DNA from: Caldilineae bacterium
Lineage (GTDB): Bacteria > Chloroflexota > Anaerolineae > DUEN01
DNA: 38,259 bases
NCBI GenBank assembly: GCA_011176545.1
Contig: DUEN01000056.1
Coordinates: 1 to 38,259, forward strand
Reading direction: 5' to 3'
Of this stretch, positions 16,651 to 24,996 are shown in pieces (the first letter of the stretch is position 1; every line of letters begins with the position of its first letter). The position numbers were made by a program, and so were the translations under genes. Below the pieces are notes generated by a model. It did not search any database. It worked only from the letters and a program-made list of their open reading frames with translations, and was not told where the DNA came from.

Positions 16651-18901
16651 ACTCCACGACCTCATACGCCTGGCCATCCAGGACGACAATCACCCGGGTG
16701 CCCAGGGCGAAGTACGGCGCCAGCTCTGGCTTCTCTGCCAGCAGGGCGAAGTAGGCCTCGCTGCCGAAGACCACCTGTTTTGGCTCCATCGTCTTCGGAT
16801 CGAATGCGGTATCCACCCACACGCCGTCCCGGAGGATGAACGTCTTGCCGTTCACAACACGCACGGCATCTCCCGTCTCCACCGCCCGCTCGGCCGACTT
16901 GAGCCCCTGGCGCATCACACTGTCCTCCACCGCCTCCTCGCCGGCGGCGGGCGCCTGAGCAGCGCTCATCACCATGCCGGCCGGGGCCGGCGTCGGCGTC
17001 GCCGCCACCGAGGGCAACTCCTGTGGCGCGGGCAACACGATCTCCGGGGTGGGAGCTGGAATCCCAAATCGGGGCAGGAAACGCCAGAACCATGGTCGCG
17101 GCGGCCGCGTAGGTCGCGGCATCGGTACCGGCGGCCGGATCGGCCGAGGCGCCCGCGTGACTCCCGGCTCCTCGACCAGAAACGAGGTATATGGGGTAAT
17201 GATACCATACCGCTTGCTGAGGTCGATCACCTCGTCCACCAGCTCCCGATCGACGCCGTGCAGCCGGATCTGCGACAGCAGATAGCCCACCTTGCGCGTG
17301 GCCCACAGCCGGGCGATGAACGGCTCGCCACCCTCCGCACGAAACTCGATGGCCTCGTACGTGTACGTCACCGGCTGGCTGTTCACCAGCCCGGTCAGTT
17401 GTATATCGATGGTCCCGCCCTCGCGATAGCGCCCCGTCACCACAAGCTGGCTGCCGGCGAAGAGATCAGGCAGCGGATAGGGATAGATCTCCTCGACGTG
17501 CAGATCGCCGAAGTCCAGCTTCACGTCCGTGAGCACAGGCTCACTCACCTTGGCATAGAAGCCGGACACCACCTCGTCAATACGCTGGCCGGGCCGCACA
17601 TAGGCGCTGGTACCGCGATGCTCCTCGGCCAGCCGGTCGAGCAGGATGGTGTTCACATCGAGGCCGACGCCGAAGGTGAACAACCGCACGCGCTTCCCGG
17701 CCGCCTGCGCCACGTTGGCGACGATGCGCTCCTCATCGATCACCCCCTCCGTGGGCAGTCCATCGGTCAGGAAGATCACGATGGCGGGACGCCCCTCCTC
17801 AGGGTGTAGCGAGGCCAGCGCCTCCAAGAGCGCCCGGTTGATGTCCGTCCCACCGACCGCTCGCAGGGACCGCACCCAATCCTTGGCCTTCGGCGCCTCG
17901 GAGGCGGGACGCAGATCACGGGCGTACATGCGCACGCCGGTGCTGAACGCCACAACGTTGAAGCGATCGTCCGGCTGGAGCTGTTCGAGGATATAAACCA
18001 GAGCATCCTGAGCCTGGCGGATCTTCTCCCCCTTCATGCTGCCGGACACGTCCAGCACCAGGATCACGTCCTTGGCCACGATCGCGTCCTCGGGCGGCTC
18101 GATGGGCGGCGCGGCCAACAGCAGGAAGAAGCCATCCTCGCCTTTCGGACGATAGGAGAGCACGCTGATGTCGATCGCCCGCTCGGCGGTGGAGAAGTAC
18201 AGGTCGAAGTCCCGTTCTGCCCGCACGTTCGACGCCTCATACCCAACGCGAGCGCGATGATCACCATCCCGTATCACGGCCACATCGTGGCTAGGCGAGT
18301 AGATGGCCTTGAGCGGCTCGGTGGTACGTATGGACACGCTAACGCTGAGCTGCCCCACTGGCTTGGGCGCCAAGCGATCCGTCCGCAGCGGGTACTGATA
18401 GTGCACCAACGTGCCATCGCGGGGCAACACCTGGCTGTAGCTGAGCTCGATCTTGCGCCGGCCGCCCGGTGGGATGGGAAAGATGCTGGCCTGGAACAGC
18501 GCCCGGCCGACGTATTCCAACAGGGCGGGGTCCCGGCGGCGACGCACGATGGACTCGTAGATGGCCCGCGCCTCCTCACGGGTGAGGAGGCGCCCCTCCA
18601 GCCGCTTGCCGTCCACCCACATGGCGAAGTCGGATACGGCAGCATCGGCGGGAAGCGGGAAGAGATACGTCCCCTCGACGGGGTAAGGCGCCTCGTTCAC
18701 GAACACCTGCTCCACACGCGTCGTAGCGATCTGGTCCTCGATCTCCACAGTCACGCGGTGGCTGGCGATGCGGATGGGGCCGCCTAAGATCAGGCGCACG
18801 CCAGGCGGCTCCGGCTCGGGGATGATCCCCTGGGCGAAGGCAGGGGACACGTTCATCAGCAGGAAAAGAATAGGCAATATCCATCGCAGCAAAAGACGCA
18901 T
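16649..18901 (-). CDS. Secreted VIT-vWA domain protein
   Basis: A 750-aa exported protein with the layout of inter-alpha-trypsin-inhibitor heavy chains. Residues 1-24 are a signal peptide (MRLLLRWILPILFLLMNVSP then AFA-Q). A VIT domain follows (about 25-150), with the family pattern QVFVNEAPYPVEGTYLFPLP and LLTREEARAIYE. The vWA domain has an intact metal site, DVSGSMKG near residue 284, with GTDINRALLEAL and FLTDGLPTEG. After about residue 560 comes a Pro-rich linker and a short C-terminal domain (VVNGKTFILRDGVWVDTAF). The ATG at 18901 has GGAGG 7 nt upstream. No sortase motif or C-terminal membrane segment is seen. Its ligand is unknown. It is convergent with the toxin-antitoxin unit. Confidence 0.88.
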   Translation of the reverse strand: MRLLLRWILPILFLLMNVSPAFAQGIIPEPEPPGVRLILGGPIRIASHRVTVEIEDQIATTRVEQVFVNEAPYPVEGTYLFPLPADAAVSDFAMWVDGKRLEGRLLTREEARAIYESIVRRRRDPALLEYVGRALFQASIFPIPPGGRRKIELSYSQVLPRDGTLVHYQYPLRTDRLAPKPVGQLSVSVSIRTTEPLKAIYSPSHDVAVIRDGDHRARVGYEASNVRAERDFDLYFSTAERAIDISVLSYRPKGEDGFFLLLAAPPIEPPEDAIVAKDVILVLDVSGSMKGEKIRQAQDALVYILEQLQPDDRFNVVAFSTGVRMYARDLRPASEAPKAKDWVRSLRAVGGTDINRALLEALASLHPEEGRPAIVIFLTDGLPTEGVIDEERIVANVAQAAGKRVRLFTFGVGLDVNTILLDRLAEEHRGTSAYVRPGQRIDEVVSGFYAKVSEPVLTDVKLDFGDLHVEEIYPYPLPDLFAGSQLVVTGRYREGGTIDIQLTGLVNSQPVTYTYEAIEFRAEGGEPFIARLWATRKVGYLLSQIRLHGVDRELVDEVIDLSKRYGIITPYTSFLVEEPGVTRAPRPIRPPVPMPRPTRPPRPWFWRFLPRFGIPAPTPEIVLPAPQELPSVAATPTPAPAGMVMSAAQAPAAGEEAVEDSVMRQGLKSAERAVETGDAVRVVNGKTFILRDGVWVDTAFDPKTMEPKQVVFGSEAYFALLAEKPELAPYFALGTRVIVVLDGQAYEVVE

Positions 18902-18982
18902 GGGACCACCTCCAAGACTCAATCACATCGAGTACTCTTGTCCCTGAGACGATGTCCCACGCGCCTTTGTTCCAGACATGCT

Positions 18983-19055
18983 AACCGCAAAGGGCGCCAA
19001 GAACGCAAAGGCTATCAAATTGTCCTCCTTTGCGATCTTGGCGCCTTTTGCGGTT
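18983..19055. repeat. Family B element, full copy
   Basis: AACCGCAAAGGGCGCCAAG (left end) pairs with CTTGGCGCCTTTTGCGGTT (right end) with one single-base bulge; total 73 bp. The left arm is three degenerate 9-mers (CGCAAAGGG, CGCCAAGAA, CGCAAAGGC). It starts 4 bp after the racemase stop codon, between that gene and the VIT-vWA gene. Confidence 0.85.
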
Positions 19056-19058
19056 TTC

Positions 19059-19757
19059 TCAATTCACTCCCAGCGCGTAGTTCAAAGCCGCCTCCGCGTG
19101 GATGGCCGTCGTATCAAAGAGAGGGATATTCACGTCGGTCTCGCTGACCAGGAGCGGGATCTCCGTACACCCCAGGATCACCCCCTCGGCGCCGCGATCG
19201 GCCAGGCGGCGGATGATCTCCACGTACCGGGCACGCGATTCGTCCCGAAACACGCCCGCCGTCAGCTCATGATAGATCACATCGTGAACATACCGTCGGT
19301 CCTCCGCGTCCGGTACTAGGACAGTGATCCCCTTCTCGGCCAGCTTATCCCGGTAGAATGGGTCCTCCATGGTGAACGCGGTGCCGAGAAGCCCTACCGT
19401 CCGCATCCCCCGCTCCTGGATAGCATCGGCCAGAGCGTCCAGCAGGCTTAACATGGGGATGGACACGGCTGCCTGCACCTCGTCGAACACCTTATGCATG
19501 GTGTTGGTGGCGATAAGGGCGAAATCGGCCCCGGCCGCCTCCAACCGACGCGCCGCTTCGCTCAACCCTCGGGCGACGAGATCCCACCGGCCCTGCTCCG
19601 GCCAATTGACGTAAGGCTGGAAGCTCACGCTGTAGATGATGATCTCCGGATATCCGTAGTTGCCGAAGCGCTCCGTGTATCTGCGGGTGATGTACTCGTA
19701 ATAAGCTATTGTGGATTCCGGGCTCATCCCGCCCAGGATACCGATCCTCTTGTACAT
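19059..19757 (-). CDS. Aspartate/glutamate racemase family protein, YgeA-like
   Basis: A 232-aa two-domain PLP-independent racemase. It begins MYKRIGILGGMSPESTIAYY, has the first active-site region ATNTMHK (Thr near residue 84 in place of the usual Cys) and the second GCTEI (Cys near 195). E. coli YgeA, a broad amino acid racemase, has this same Thr/Cys pair, so the Thr is a subfamily trait, not a defect. The ATG at 19757 is chosen because 19 more codons upstream are encoded by tandem repeat DNA (19788-19823), not by family sequence. The ribosome site is weak (GGGCAGG). A family B repeat lies 4 bp downstream. D-amino acid supply for the wall is a possible role. Confidence 0.85.
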   Translation of the reverse strand: MYKRIGILGGMSPESTIAYYEYITRRYTERFGNYGYPEIIIYSVSFQPYVNWPEQGRWDLVARGLSEAARRLEAAGADFALIATNTMHKVFDEVQAAVSIPMLSLLDALADAIQERGMRTVGLLGTAFTMEDPFYRDKLAEKGITVLVPDAEDRRYVHDVIYHELTAGVFRDESRARYVEIIRRLADRGAEGVILGCTEIPLLVSETDVNIPLFDTTAIHAEAALNYALGVN

Positions 19758-19787
19758 GACCTGCCCTGCGTCTCTACGTCCTGCCAC

Positions 19788-19823
19788 CTGCATCCTATAT
19801 CCTGCATCTTGCATCTTGCATCC
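19788..19823. repeat. Family C tandem units upstream of the racemase
   Basis: Short tandem units CCTGCATCC, CCTGCATCTT, GCATCTT and GCATCCC, matching one arm of the inverted repeat at 3086-3128. They keep the racemase reading frame open upstream of its real start. Confidence 0.6.
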
Positions 19824-19829
19824 CGCCCC

Positions 19830-20336
19830 CTACTCCGGCTCCAGATTATACGTCAGGCTGGTGATCACCCAGCGGCCGTCACGGCGGGCAAAGGTCCATC
19901 GGTCCCCGGCCGCGGCCACCTCGGAGCCGATCTGCGTCGTCGTGGTCACCACAGCCGTATCGCCGCTGATCTTTATGTCAACCAACGGATGTGCCACCAT
20001 TTGGGGCGCACCCGGGAAGACCACGACGACGTAGCGCTCGCGGATGGCATCCCAGCCCTGCCAGCGGGCATCGTCATCCGGATTATCCGGGGTGTGTTTG
20101 GCATCGATCACCACGCCATCCTTCGCCCAAATCTCTTCCAGTCGGTCGATATCCTGTGCCACTACCGCCTCAGCCTCCGCGTTCAGTAACTGGAGGATCG
20201 CTTCCTCATCGCTACTCGGCACAGGGGTCGGCGTGCGCGGGATCGGCGTTGGCGTGGGAGAACGCGCAGGCGCCTCGGATCGAGAACACGCCACTAAGAG
20301 CATGATCAGCAAGAAGAGGAACCAACCCTTACGCAC
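19830..20336 (-). CDS. Lipoprotein with SnoaL/DUF4440-like domain
   Basis: A 168-aa predicted lipoprotein. The signal peptide VRKGWFLFLLIMLLVACS ends in a lipobox (LVAC). A Thr/Pro-rich linker (SPTPTPIPRTPTPVPSSDEE) leads to an alpha/beta domain of NTF2 fold: an N-terminal helix ILQLLNAEAEAVVAQDIDRL, a central GWDAIRERY and terminal strands ending WTFARRDGRWVITSL. Such domains bind small ligands or act as isomerases, but no catalytic set can be assigned. Start is GTG at 20336 with GGAGG 6 nt upstream, under a TTGACA-16-TATCAT promoter (20363-20390). It stands just upstream of the racemase on the same strand with about 70 nt between. Confidence 0.75.
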   Translation of the reverse strand: MRKGWFLFLLIMLLVACSRSEAPARSPTPTPIPRTPTPVPSSDEEAILQLLNAEAEAVVAQDIDRLEEIWAKDGVVIDAKHTPDNPDDDARWQGWDAIRERYVVVVFPGAPQMVAHPLVDIKISGDTAVVTTTTQIGSEVAAAGDRWTFARRDGRWVITSLTYNLEPE

Positions 20337-20362
20337 GGGACACCTCCTCGCGGGTCGGCTCG

Positions 20363-20390
20363 ATGATAACATGGCCGACAGGCATGTCAA
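20363..20390 (-). promoter_or_regulatory. Promoter of the SnoaL-like lipoprotein gene
   Basis: TTGACA (20390-20385), 16-nt spacer, TATCAT (20368-20363) preceded by TGT. Leader of about 20 nt to the GTG start. Confidence 0.65.
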
Positions 20391-20426
20391 ATCCCCATCA
20401 CACTAGGCGGTTTCCTCATTTTGTGT

Positions 20427-20455
20427 TTGACATTCCACACGACTTTGAGTATAAT
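20427..20455 (+). promoter_or_regulatory. Perfect consensus promoter of tRNA-Gly
   Basis: TTGACA (20427-20432), 17-nt spacer, TATAAT (20450-20455): both boxes match the sigma-70 consensus exactly. Transcript start is expected near 20462, 5 nt before the mature tRNA. Confidence 0.9.
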
Positions 20456-20466
20456 CGCAAGCGAAA

Positions 20467-20538
20467 GCGGGTGTAGTTCAGCGGTAGAACGTCAGCTTCC
20501 CAAGCTGAATGTCGCCGGTTCGAATCCGGTCACCCGCT
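20467..20538 (+). tRNA. tRNA-Gly (anticodon CCC)
   Basis: A complete cloverleaf. Acceptor stem GCGGGTG/CACCCGC; D arm GTTC-AGCGGTA-GAAC; anticodon arm TCAGC-TTCCCAA-GCTGA with CCC at loop positions 3-5; 5-nt variable loop; T arm GCCGG-TTCGAAT-CCGGT (one G-T pair). The discriminator is T. CCA is not fully encoded (CCT follows). It reads GGG glycine codons. A consensus promoter and a strong terminator flank it, so it is a single-tRNA unit. An open frame on the other strand ends inside its 3' end. Confidence 0.95.
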
Positions 20539-20772
20539 CCTAAGTTGGCAGTCTATTTGACCGTTAACGTGCAAGAGAGGTGGGGCGGTGCCGTCGCCCC
20601 ACCTCTCGCTTTTTCGCTTACCCCTTCGTCTTGCCCTGATCTCCTCTAGCTCCTCCGGATCCTCGTCCACCCAGCACTCGACCAGCTCGCGAATAACTTC
20701 CGCCAGCGTCCGCCGCTGCAAGGCAACCTTGACACGGGCCTTGAGGTCCGGGGCAATGCGGACGTTCAGCAC
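20530..20772 (-). pseudogene. Ribbon-helix-helix protein, probably degraded
   Basis: Up to 80 codons. VLNVRIAPDLKARVKVALQR then RTLAEVIRELVECWVDED looks like a CopG/Arc-type ribbon-helix-helix domain (strand with alternating residues, then two helices), as in antitoxins. There is no ATG: an in-frame TAA lies a few codons upstream of a TTG at 20793, and the best start is GTG at 20772 with no ribosome site. The C-terminal third is read through the antisense of the tRNA terminator and ends inside the tRNA gene. No toxin gene is adjacent. I read it as a remnant; a working small gene is not excluded. Confidence 0.4.
20575..20614 (+). terminator. Terminator of tRNA-Gly
   Basis: GAGAGGTGGGGCG (20575-20587) and CGCCCCACCTCTC (20595-20607), a perfect 13-bp stem with a 7-nt loop, followed by GCTTTTT. 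Confidence 0.85.
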
Positions 20773-20863
20773 ATACCAGCTGCCAGCGATCAACGCAGGA
20801 AGTTAAAGCTCTGGGCCAGGTCGTCAGCTTCAGCGGCCTGAATATCTCCAGGAGGTATTCTCC

Positions 20864-21343
20864 TCATCGGAACCGATCGTCTGACCTCTTGCTCCGCACC
20901 TTCCCCTTCGCCCGTTCAAGCCAACCTATACGCTCTACCAGGGGCTGGTCAAACTCGGGCACATAAGGCTTGATATCCAGCAGCGGCGTCCCATCCAGAA
21001 TGTCCACATTCTCGATATACAAAACGTTGCCCTCAATGCGTATTAACTTCACGACAGATAGCCCGATCGGATTGGGACGTTTCGGCGCTCGCGTGGCGAA
21101 AACCCCATGGGGCTCTGAATCCATGAAAGGGATGACAGTGAGCTTGACCTCCTGAACTCGGTGGAAGTGGTAGAGCAGAATGACATGCGAGAAGCCTTCT
21201 AGGTCCTTCAGGCCTTCAACGAACTCGGGCAAGACCTCAACGGTGCCTTGAACGTTAGCCGCCCCCGTGGGCTGAATGGGCATCCCTGCGATGTCTTTGA
21301 AAGGGCTGTGAATTACGCCAATGGGCCGGTACTTTATCTCCAT
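20864..21343 (-). CDS. trmO: tRNA (N6-threonylcarbamoyladenosine(37)-N6)-methyltransferase TrmO
   Basis: TsaA/TrmO family protein (159 aa) that methylates t6A37 of certain tRNAs using SAM. It opens MEIKYRPIGVIHSPFKDIAG and carries the family blocks LEGFSHVILLYHFHR, GVFATRAPKRPNPIGLSVVK and NVDILDGTPLLDIKPYVPEF. The E. coli enzyme has an extra C-terminal domain that is absent here, as in many short homologues. ATG at 21343 fits the family N-terminus; ATG at 21376 is also open and downstream of the predicted transcript start, and neither has a good ribosome site. A TTGACA-17-CATAAT promoter stands at 21403-21431. Single-gene unit. Confidence 0.85.
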   Translation of the reverse strand: MEIKYRPIGVIHSPFKDIAGMPIQPTGAANVQGTVEVLPEFVEGLKDLEGFSHVILLYHFHRVQEVKLTVIPFMDSEPHGVFATRAPKRPNPIGLSVVKLIRIEGNVLYIENVDILDGTPLLDIKPYVPEFDQPLVERIGWLERAKGKVRSKRSDDRFR

Positions 21344-21402
21344 AGGGACAGAGCACCTATTCCTCGGGAACCTCATATTTGCGCGAACCTTACATCAAAA
21401 CC

Positions 21403-21431
21403 ATTATGATAGTCCGCCGATAAGTTGTCAA
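21403..21431 (-). promoter_or_regulatory. Promoter of trmO
   Basis: TTGACA (21431-21426), 17-nt spacer, CATAAT (21408-21403). Transcript start near 21396. Confidence 0.65.
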
Positions 21432-21483
21432 GACGACGAGAAAACTACGCTCCCGCATCCGTTGAGGCCGCACTTAAGCTAAC

Positions 21484-22729
21484 TTAGTCCACGCGGAACA
21501 AAAGCGAACCCATCAGGACCACTATCCCCATAAAAACGAAGGCATAGGTCAACGAGAAGTCGCCGATACGGCCAATTAGCAACCCCATGAGAGCCACGTA
21601 GATCCCCGAGAACATGCTAATCAAAGATAAGACCGTGGCTCTGTTCCTGCTCTCGATGTGCTTGTTCAAGTGGCCAGAGAAGATGGGATCTTTCAGGGTC
21701 ATGGAGCCATACAGAACACAGAAGACCAACACCAGCAACGTAGGAGGCAAAGCCATCGCCATCGCCAGGTAAAGAACACCGGGCAGACTGGTGACCAGTA
21801 GCAAACTGCCTTTCGTGCCCAAGCGCGCCTCCAGCCAGTAAGCATAGCGCGCACCTAAAATGCTGATGCCAGAAGCCAGTGCCAGCGCCCAGCCAAGCCA
21901 AACAGATGGCACACCAGCGTCGACAAACCGAGGCTGGTACAGGTTTAGCAGGTAATCGCTGAAGGGAATCGTAGCCAACGCCAGCACCACCAGGCGGCGA
22001 AAAGGCCTATTGCTCCGCAACGTTCTGATCCCATCCACCAACAGCTTGAGTGAGCTCTCGCCATCTCCCTGCTCAAGTTCGATTTGCGGCTCCCCAAGCG
22101 TGAAACTGATCAGCCAGCCAACGGCGACTGCACAGGCGGTGATGGCGATGGCCAGGACAAACCGCTCTTGCGTGAGATTGATAACCAACAAACCGCCAGC
22201 CGCAAAGGCAAGCAGATTTGCTAACCGCTGGGCTGAATTGATGAAACCCATCGCTTTACTCATCTCATTCTCGTGCCCTATCGTCTTCAGCGAGTCGTAA
22301 ACCAGGGCCTCGACACAGCCTGAGGAGAAAGCGAAGCCAAGTCCGCCTATCACCGCTGCCAGAGCAAAAGGCCAATAGCCATCGGCGAAGATGTAGACCA
22401 CTTCACCCAGCACTTGGAGCGCCAGGGCAATGTTGATGGAGCGTTTGGAGCCGATCGGCCATGATACCGGTCGGGACCTCGGCCACAAACATCGTGCCAA
22501 CGATGATGCCCCAGAGCGAGTTGATTTGAACATAGTTCAAACCTTTGCTCTGCAGGTACAAGGTGCTAACCGGTATGTAGAAGTACAGAGTGGCAAAGAA
22601 GTAGGTAATCGCCAGCTTGGTTACGTTGCCCCAACCAAAGGGGAATAACCCGTCAGACAGGGCCAGAGATCTTCGCTCACGGCTTTGGCCTTCTTCTTTT
22701 ACAGACACGGAGTTAAACAAAGCCCACAC
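21484..22729 (-). pseudogene. MFS transporter, frameshifted
   Basis: About 415 codons of a 12-helix major facilitator split over two frames. The first part (22729 to about 22455) has the first helix (LAITYFFATLYFYIPVSTLY), helix 2 and the loop motif start VPTGIMADR. It then runs into LQTLHQHC and stops at 22403. The second part resumes in another frame with IGSKRSINIALALQVLGEVV and continues to 21484. The usual motif would read ADR-IGSKR. The DNA at the break (plus 22450-22459) has GATCGG once where ADRIGSK needs it twice, so loss of one 5-bp ATCGG unit explains the shift. It may be a true mutation or a sequence error. The substrate is unknown. Start is GTG at 22729 or 22708, both without a clear ribosome site. 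Confidence 0.75.
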
Positions 22730-22830
22730 AATTGACGATGGAGTTGTTCATGGAGTCTCGACCTGGATAGGTCAAACCAGGCAAGTGCAGCTCCGACAAG
22801 CAGGGCAACCGCCAGAAACAACGGCTTCAG

Positions 22831-23223
22831 TTAATCCAGCCAATCGTGATATGGCAGTAACTCCTTTAACCTGACAACTTTGTTCTTTCCTATGATCACT
22901 TCCGTATTCAAGTTGTCCTCATGCATTTGGCGGATGAACTCTCTGCATCTCCCACAAGGAGGAATGATGGAACCATCTTCCCAAACGGCGACAATCTTCT
23001 TAATTCGATGCTCCCCGGCCGTTACCATAGCTGCAATAGCGCTATGCTCTGCACAAAATCCCATACCTGATGCAGTATCAATAGAAACGCCAAGGTAGAC
23101 ATTACCGTTTTCTGTTAGTAAAGCACATCCAACATCGCCAACAAGGAAACCACCTTTGATCTTCCGTGGGTGAATGACAGACTTGGCCTTTTCGACCAGT
23201 TCCTCGTCAGATATTTCCGCCAT
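22831..23223 (-). CDS. cdd: Cytidine deaminase
   Basis: A 130-aa zinc deaminase of the tetrameric type. The zinc ligands and catalytic base are C57, E59 (CAEHSAIA) and C90, C93 (PPCGRCREF). The pyrimidine-binding strand region VGCALLTENGNVYLGVSIDT is typical. It deaminates cytidine and deoxycytidine in pyrimidine salvage; a blasticidin-type deaminase is a less likely alternative because the short form and motifs are shared. ATG at 23223 has GGGAGG 9 nt upstream. The MFS gene begins about 100 nt downstream on the same strand, so a salvage or nucleoside transport link is possible but unproven. Confidence 0.85.
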   Translation of the reverse strand: MAEISDEELVEKAKSVIHPRKIKGGFLVGDVGCALLTENGNVYLGVSIDTASGMGFCAEHSAIAAMVTAGEHRIKKIVAVWEDGSIIPPCGRCREFIRQMHEDNLNTEVIIGKNKVVRLKELLPYHDWLD

Positions 23224-23385
23224 AGGACCGATCCTCCCTTAATTCCGTGGAGACGAGCTTGGCGAAGCTCATGCTATTGATGACAGGCGTTGTTCATAGG
23301 CTATCATGTCCGGATAGTCCAGTACCGCGTAGGCGCAGCTCGAGCGGGCAAGGCGGCCACTAAACAGAGAACAGATCAAATGTAC

Positions 23386-24663
23386 CTACTCCAGCGGATA
23401 GCGTCCATACTCCCGCACGGCCTCATACAGCGCCAGCAGGTTCTCGACCGGCACCCGGGCCTGTACGTTATGGATCGTGTTGAAGACGAAGCCGCCGCCC
23501 CGGCCGAAGATGCGAATGCGCTCGCGGACCTGCTCCCGCACCTCCTCCGGCGTGCCGAAGGGAAGCGTGCGCTGGGTGTCCACGCCGCCGCCCCAAAAGA
23601 CGATGCGATCTCCAAAGCGTGCCTTCAACTCACGCGGATCCATCTCTGCGGCCGAGGTTTGAACGGGGTTCAGGATGTCAAAGCCGGCCTCGATGAAGTC
23701 AGGGATCAGCGCCATCACCGATCCACACGTGTGGATGAACGTCTTCCACGGCGTATGCTGATGCACCCAGTCGTTGACTTGCTTATGGAAGGGCATGTAC
23801 AACTCACGGTACGTCTCCCGTGAGATGAATGGCCCCGTCTGCATCCCGAAGTCCGTCCCGGTGACGAAGAGCACCGAGACCCGGTCGCCCACGACCTGAT
23901 ACAACTTTTCCAGGTTCGCGAGGGCGATCTCACACTGCCGCTCGAACACCCGGTAGACGTAATCCCGCCGCGTCACCGTGCTGATATACCACTCCTCCAC
24001 ATCACGGATCCCCTTGGGGTACTTCAGCCAGGGCGCGGGCACCAGCGCGATGTCACCGAAGCCGGTGCCGCCGAAGTTAGCGAAGATCGCCTTATCCGTC
24101 TCCGTGTAGAGCCGCTCGGCCTCACGCTGGAAGTAGGCTAGGTCCTCGTCGGAGATGGGGCCGAACTCCTCCAGGTTGTCCTCGGGATTCAGGTTCTCCT
24201 CGTCGATGGGCGGCTGGCGGATGATGGTGTCGAAATAAAACCCGCCCTTGGGCATGCGACCGCTGGGCGGCGCCGATTTATCTCCCTCGGGATACATCAG
24301 GATATCGCCATTGGGCTCCGGCTCCGTGTTAAACCCTTCAGGCACCAGCACCGGTGTGCCGTCGAAGAGCGTCCAGGGCTTCCAGCCCTCTTTCTTAAAC
24401 CCGAACAGCGTCTTGAGTGATTCCAGTGGAACCACATCTACGCCCAATGCGTCCATCAGATCGGGCTTGATCTCGCCCAACATCTGGTAAGGCTCGATCA
24501 CCTTGACCGGCGTGCCCGGTGGATCCAGCCTCAATGCCTGGCGCAGCTTGTAGACGGAGCTGACATGCATCCCGGTGACCGCGCTGCCGCCCAGATCTAG
24601 GGGCACGCGGTCGGGCTCTTTATGGTCCAGAGCCAGCGCGACACGCTCTCTAGAAGTCAGCAT
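23386..24663 (-). CDS. Uroporphyrinogen decarboxylase-fold protein (URO-D/MtaA family)
   Basis: A 425-aa TIM-barrel protein. MLTSRERVALALDHKEPDRV and PLDLGGSAVTGMH are the N-terminal signature of the MtaA-like branch. The His-x-Cys pair expected for zinc is present in FIHTCGSVM (about residues 309-311), and GGFVFNTIHNVQARVPVENL closes the barrel. Members are mostly methyltransferases that move methyl groups between corrinoid proteins and thiols, or are uncharacterised; true heme HemE enzymes are shorter (about 350 aa) and lack the HTC motif, so HemE is unlikely. No corrinoid protein gene is adjacent. ATG at 24663 has GGGAGG 6 nt upstream, under a 17-bp-spaced promoter. Confidence 0.8.
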   Translation of the reverse strand: MLTSRERVALALDHKEPDRVPLDLGGSAVTGMHVSSVYKLRQALRLDPPGTPVKVIEPYQMLGEIKPDLMDALGVDVVPLESLKTLFGFKKEGWKPWTLFDGTPVLVPEGFNTEPEPNGDILMYPEGDKSAPPSGRMPKGGFYFDTIIRQPPIDEENLNPEDNLEEFGPISDEDLAYFQREAERLYTETDKAIFANFGGTGFGDIALVPAPWLKYPKGIRDVEEWYISTVTRRDYVYRVFERQCEIALANLEKLYQVVGDRVSVLFVTGTDFGMQTGPFISRETYRELYMPFHKQVNDWVHQHTPWKTFIHTCGSVMALIPDFIEAGFDILNPVQTSAAEMDPRELKARFGDRIVFWGGGVDTQRTLPFGTPEEVREQVRERIRIFGRGGGFVFNTIHNVQARVPVENLLALYEAVREYGRYPLE

Positions 24664-24701
24664 GAGACACCTCCCGCGCATCTGAGATCCACTGCGCCCC
24701 C

Positions 24702-24730
24702 ATTGTAGCAGCGCGCCGCGCCCCCGTCAA
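24702..24730 (-). promoter_or_regulatory. Promoter of the URO-D-fold gene
   Basis: TTGACG (24730-24725), 17-nt spacer, TACAAT (24707-24702) with TGC before the -10. Leader of about 32 nt. Confidence 0.7.
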
Positions 24731-24747
24731 CGGGAGGATCATGTCAC

Positions 24748-24819
24748 ACCGCGAAGACGCGGAGAACGCAGACGAGGAGAAATGTGAGCGAAGCTCAGTG
24801 TCCTCAACATCTCCGCGGT
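24748..24819. repeat. Family B element, full copy
   Basis: 72 bp from ACCGCGAAGA to TCTCCGCGGT; the ends are complementary over 10 bp with one mismatch. The left arm is CGCGAAGA, CGCGGAGAA, CGCAGACGA. A family A copy begins 8 bp to the right. Confidence 0.75.
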
Positions 24820-24827
24820 GAGAAACA

Positions 24828-24855
24828 GTAGGAGGCGCACGGCTGTGCGCCCCTC
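24828..24855. repeat. Family A palindrome, imperfect
   Basis: GTAGGAGGCGCACGG then CTGTGCGCCCCTC; same core as the copy at 3690-3721 with several changes. Confidence 0.7.
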
Positions 24856-24869
24856 AAGTTTGGCCTTTC

Positions 24870-24900
24870 GGGTAGCGGAAGGCAATGCCTTCCGCCACCC
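24870..24900. repeat. Palindrome related in form to family A
   Basis: GGGTAGCGGAAGGCA (24870-24884) with TGCCTTCCGCCACCC (24886-24900): 15-bp arms with one mismatch. The arm sequence differs from the GGGGCG core, so it may be a separate type. Confidence 0.65.
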
Positions 24901-24968
24901 ATACCTATAGATCTTCGCTTAGATAAAGCAACATATGAATCCCGGCCTTCAGGAAACGACGAGGCTCT

Positions 24969-24996
24969 GTAGGGGCGACCTGCAGGTCGCCCCTAC
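24969..24996. repeat. Family A palindrome, perfect copy
   Basis: Perfect 28-bp palindrome: GTAGGGGCGACCTG then CAGGTCGCCCCTAC. Confidence 0.9.

Noticed and set aside
16631-17809. A 392-codon open frame antisense to the VIT-vWA gene
   Set aside because: Very Arg/His-rich shadow; begins inside the terminator of the toxin-antitoxin unit.
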